A DNA stretch of 9,404 bases from Gammaproteobacteria bacterium (lineage in GTDB: Bacteria > Pseudomonadota > Gammaproteobacteria > Pseudomonadales > Azotimanducaceae): assembly GCA_003476445.1 (NCBI GenBank), contig DMUF01000183.1, forward strand, positions 1 through 9,404, written 5' to 3'. The translations under genes were made by a program, and so were the position numbers. The notes beneath the pieces are model-generated. The model was not told the origin of the DNA and did not search any database. It was given only the letters and a program-made list of their open reading frames with translations. Below, piece after piece: positions 7,154 through 9,404 of the stretch. Positions within the stretch are counted from its first letter, which is position 1. Every line of letters starts with the position of its first letter.

Positions 7154-9184
7154 TCAGGCGAGCAACCGCTCGGCGCGAATGGTGCGGATTCGATCGCGGA
7201 CAGCCGCCGCCTCCTCGAACTCGAGGTTGCGCGCGTGCTCGAGCATCTCGGCTTCCAGCGCTTCCAGAAATTTGCCGAGCGCGCGCGGATCGGTCGGCAC
7301 CGCGGGTGCTGCGCCACCCTTGCGCGGAGCTGCGGTTGCGCCGCGGCGTTTGCCTTGCGGGGTGGCAACGCGCGCGCCTTCCATAATGTCGGCGATGTCC
7401 TTACGGATGGTTTGCGGCGTGATGCCGTGTGCGAGATTGTGCGCGATCTGTTTGGCGCGGCGCCGCTCGGTTTCCTCCATGGCACGCTGCATGGATCCAG
7501 TGATCTTGTCGGCATAGAGAATCGCTCGCCCCGCCGCGTTCCGCGCCGCGCGCCCGATGGTCTGGATCAGGGATCGGTCCGAGCGCAGAAAGCCCTCCTT
7601 ATCTGCGTCCAGAATCGCGACCAGAGAAACTTCCGGCATATCGAGCCCCTCGCGCAGCAGGTTGATCCCCACCAGCACGTCGAACTGCCCAAGGCGCAGA
7701 TCGCGAATAATCTCCATGCGCTCAACCGTATCGATGTCCGAGTGCAGGTAGCGCACACGCACGCCGTGCTCACCGAGATACTCGGTCAAATCCTCCGCCA
7801 TGCGCTTGGTCAGCGTGGTGACCAGTACGCGATCGCCCGCGGCGACCGTTTTACGGATTTCCTCGAACAGATCCTGTACCTGGTGTGTGGCCGGACGCAC
7901 TTCGAGCAAGGGATCGACAAGCCCGGTCGGACGAACCACCTGCTCCAACACCTGGCCCGCGTGCCGCGCCTCATAATCCGCTGGTGTCGCCGAGACGAAG
8001 ATGGTTTGCGGTGCCAGATGCTCCCACTCCTCAAAACGCAGCGGGCGGTTATCCAGCGCGGACGGTAGGCGGAATCCGTACTCGACCAGGGTTTCCTTGC
8101 GTGAGCGATCACCTTTGAACATGCCGCCGATCTGTGGAACGGTGACGTGGCTTTCATCGATGACGAGTAACGCATCGCCCGGCAGATAATCGAAGAGCGT
8201 CGGCGGAGGCTCGCCGGGCGCCCGACCGGACAAGTAGCGGGAATAGTTCTCGATGCCGTTGCAGTAGCCGAGCTCGCGGATCATCTCGAGATCGAACCGA
8301 GTGCGCTGCTCGAGACGCTGGGCCTCCACGAGTCGGTTGTTGGCATGCAGCCACTCGAGGCGCTCACGCAGGTCCTCGCGGATCTGATCGACAACCGCCA
8401 GGGTGCGCTCGCGCGGCGTCACGTAATGCGAGGTGGGAAATACCGTGAAGCGGGGCACGCGCTTCAGTACCTCACCGGTGAGCGGATCAAACAGCGACAG
8501 CTGATCGATCTCGTCGTCGAACAGCTCGACGCGCACGCCTTCGCGCTCCGATTCCGCGGGAAAGATATCGATGACATCTCCCCGCACGCGATAGGTGCCG
8601 CGCGAAAACGCGAGATCGTTGCGGGTGTACTGAAGCTCTGCCAGGCGATTCACCAGCTGGCGCTGGTCGACGCGATCGCCGCGATCGAGATGCAGCACCA
8701 TGCGCAGATACGAGGCCGGATCGCCGAGACCGTAAATGGCCGAGACCGACGCCACGATGATCGTGTCACGCCGCTCGAGCAGCGCCTTGGTCGCAGAAAG
8801 GCGCATCTGCTCGATGTGCGCATTGACCGAGGAGTCCTTCTCGATATACGTATCGGAGGACGGCACGTAGGCCTCGGGCTGATAGTAGTCGTAGTAGGAA
8901 ACAAAATACTCGACGGCGTTGTGCGGGAAGAACTCGCGAAACTCGCCGTACAGCTGGGCGGCCAGGGTCTTGTTGGGCGCGAGGATCAGGGTGGGGCGCT
9001 GCACCGCCGCAATGACGTTGGCGACGGTGAAAGTCTTGCCTGAGCCAGTTACACCGAGCAGGGTCTGGTGGGAAAGCCCGTCCTGCAACCCGTTCACGAG
9101 CCCTTCGATAGCCCCCGGCTGATCGCCAGCCGGCCCGAAGGCAGCAACGAGCTGAAACGGATTCGAAGATAGTGTCGTCGACAT
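7154..9184 (-). CDS. uvrB: UvrB, excinuclease ABC subunit B
   Basis: Damage-verification helicase of nucleotide excision repair; receives DNA from UvrA and recruits UvrC. 676 residues, close to the 673 of E. coli UvrB. Visible parts: the FGPAGDQPGAI start of the helicase core, Walker A GVTGSGKT (44-51), the DNA-clamping beta-hairpin YYDYYQPEAYVPSSD (about 97-111) and following residues, Walker B-type DESH (343-346), SAT (398-400), motif VI QTIGRAARN (541-549), and the C-terminal UVR domain (about 636-671, with LEFEEAAAVRD) that contacts UvrC. A Lys/Arg/Ala/Pro-rich linker at about 603-633 precedes the UVR domain. Start: ATG at 9184 gives the usual short N-terminus before the conserved core; a GTG at 9232 would add 16 residues without family support. 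The Shine-Dalgarno is weak. No E. coli-type LexA box (CTG-N10-CAG) is present upstream, so SOS control of that kind is not supported. Divergent from the kor gene. Confidence 0.98.
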   Translation of the reverse strand: MSTTLSSNPFQLVAAFGPAGDQPGAIEGLVNGLQDGLSHQTLLGVTGSGKTFTVANVIAAVQRPTLILAPNKTLAAQLYGEFREFFPHNAVEYFVSYYDYYQPEAYVPSSDTYIEKDSSVNAHIEQMRLSATKALLERRDTIIVASVSAIYGLGDPASYLRMVLHLDRGDRVDQRQLVNRLAELQYTRNDLAFSRGTYRVRGDVIDIFPAESEREGVRVELFDDEIDQLSLFDPLTGEVLKRVPRFTVFPTSHYVTPRERTLAVVDQIREDLRERLEWLHANNRLVEAQRLEQRTRFDLEMIRELGYCNGIENYSRYLSGRAPGEPPPTLFDYLPGDALLVIDESHVTVPQIGGMFKGDRSRKETLVEYGFRLPSALDNRPLRFEEWEHLAPQTIFVSATPADYEARHAGQVLEQVVRPTGLVDPLLEVRPATHQVQDLFEEIRKTVAAGDRVLVTTLTKRMAEDLTEYLGEHGVRVRYLHSDIDTVERMEIIRDLRLGQFDVLVGINLLREGLDMPEVSLVAILDADKEGFLRSDRSLIQTIGRAARNAAGRAILYADKITGSMQRAMEETERRRAKQIAHNLAHGITPQTIRKDIADIMEGARVATPQGKRRGATAAPRKGGAAPAVPTDPRALGKFLEALEAEMLEHARNLEFEEAAAVRDRIRTIRAERLLA

Positions 9185-9214
9185 GGCGGCAAGCCAAAAC
9201 GGCAGTCTATCGGA

Positions 9215-9230
9215 ATATGCATATGCCGGC
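9215..9230. repeat. Adjacent palindromes ATATGCATAT and GCCGGC
   Basis: In the uvrB/kor intergenic region, a perfect 10 bp palindrome ATATGCATAT (9215-9224) is immediately followed by GCCGGC (9225-9230); GCATATGC (9219-9226) is a third, overlapping palindrome. It lies about 30 bp upstream of the uvrB start and is AT-rich in a GC-rich region, so it could be an operator or part of the uvrB promoter (CATATT or TATGCA on the - strand as -10). The exact symmetry is seen; any role is inference. Confidence 0.35.
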
Positions 9231-9237
9231 ACGGTCG

Positions 9238-9267
9238 GTGATTTATCCGCAGCCGTTTCAGTACAAT
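9238..9267 (+). promoter_or_regulatory. Putative promoter for the kor operon
   Basis: TACAAT at 9262-9267 is a one-mismatch match to the sigma-70 -10 box. GTGATT at 9238-9243 is a poor -35 (TGA matches only) at 18 bp spacing. Transcription would start near 9274, leaving a leader of about 30 nt before the ATG at 9304. The position in a 119 bp divergent intergenic region supports it, the weak -35 does not. Confidence 0.4.
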
Positions 9268-9303
9268 GCGCCGCTTTTTCAACGCCAGGACTGCGCTAAA
9301 ACC

Positions 9304-9404
9304 ATGAGCACGCAATCGAGCGGAGACCGTCTGACGTGGGTAGTGCGATTTGCAGGGGATTCCGGAGACGGGATTCAGCTGCAGGGGCAGCAGTTCACGC
9401 TGGC
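9304..9404 (+). CDS. korA: 2-oxoacid:ferredoxin oxidoreductase subunit alpha, KorA type (N-terminal fragment)
   Basis: Only 33 complete codons and two bases of the next are present before the window ends. The segment VVRFAGDSGDGIQLQGQQFT matches the start of the fused gamma/alpha subunit of 2-oxoglutarate (or related 2-oxoacid):ferredoxin oxidoreductases, where the GDSGDG loop opens the gamma domain. The enzyme decarboxylates a 2-oxoacid with coenzyme A to an acyl-CoA and reduces ferredoxin; a beta subunit with the thiamine diphosphate site normally follows as the next gene, outside this window. The ATG at 9304 is preceded by AGGA with a rather long 13 nt gap. The family is recognisable from this short motif, but the substrate (2-oxoglutarate versus another 2-oxoacid) cannot be decided from the fragment. 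Confidence 0.8.
   Translation, partial: MSTQSSGDRLTWVVRFAGDSGDGIQLQGQQFTL

Noticed and set aside
6914..8068. Long + strand open frame (384 codons) opposite the isomerase and uvrB genes
   Set aside because: It lies antisense to highly conserved UvrB sequence; its protein is low-complexity with no recognisable motif. High GC makes long antisense frames common.
8345..9043. + strand open frame of 232 codons within uvrB
   Set aside because: Antisense shadow of the UvrB ATPase/beta-hairpin region; no ribosome binding site or family resemblance.
9185..9232. Longer uvrB starting at GTG 9232
   Set aside because: The extra 16 residues have no counterpart in UvrB proteins, and the ATG at 9184 sits where the family usually starts.

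Overview
The window is GC-rich, gene-dense and looks like a proteobacterial chromosome, probably gammaproteobacterial. This is an inference from protein style: an HAE-1 type RND pump with a lipoprotein adaptor, a UvrB close in length to that of E. coli, and a two-domain DsbA-fold protein of a kind I recall from gammaproteobacteria. I see no tRNA, rRNA, CRISPR array, insertion sequence or phage gene. The longest stretch without a gene is the 119 bp between uvrB and the last gene.

Left part, + strand (1-5954): the 3' end of a cytochrome P450 resembling the steroid/terpenoid CYP125/CYP142 group, a 60 bp gap containing a perfect TATAAT hexamer, then four genes packed end over end. These are a lipoprotein membrane-fusion adaptor, an RND inner-membrane pump, a MauE-like membrane redox protein and a MauD-like thioredoxin-fold protein. 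They overlap by 4, 4 and 8 bp, so they are almost certainly one transcript and probably translationally coupled. MauE and MauD are known as maturation factors of methylamine dehydrogenase, yet neither amine dehydrogenase subunit is visible here. An orphan mauED pair locked to an efflux pump is the most interesting point in the window.

Middle and right part, - strand (5870-9184): uvrB (nucleotide excision repair) is followed 21 bp later by a gene for a two-domain DsbA/2-hydroxychromene-2-carboxylate isomerase-like protein. The 3' end of that gene runs 85 bp into the convergent mauD gene, leaving no room for an ordinary terminator between the two operons.

Right edge, + strand (9304-9404): the first 33 complete codons of a 2-oxoacid:ferredoxin oxidoreductase alpha subunit (KorA type), divergent from uvrB across a 119 bp region that holds a plausible promoter and a compact pair of palindromes.

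Functionally, the P450 and pump could belong to metabolism and export of hydrophobic compounds, with MauE/MauD supplying thiol-disulfide chemistry in the periplasm. uvrB and kor are core functions. The link between the pump and mauED is supported by gene overlap only; its biochemical meaning is inference.
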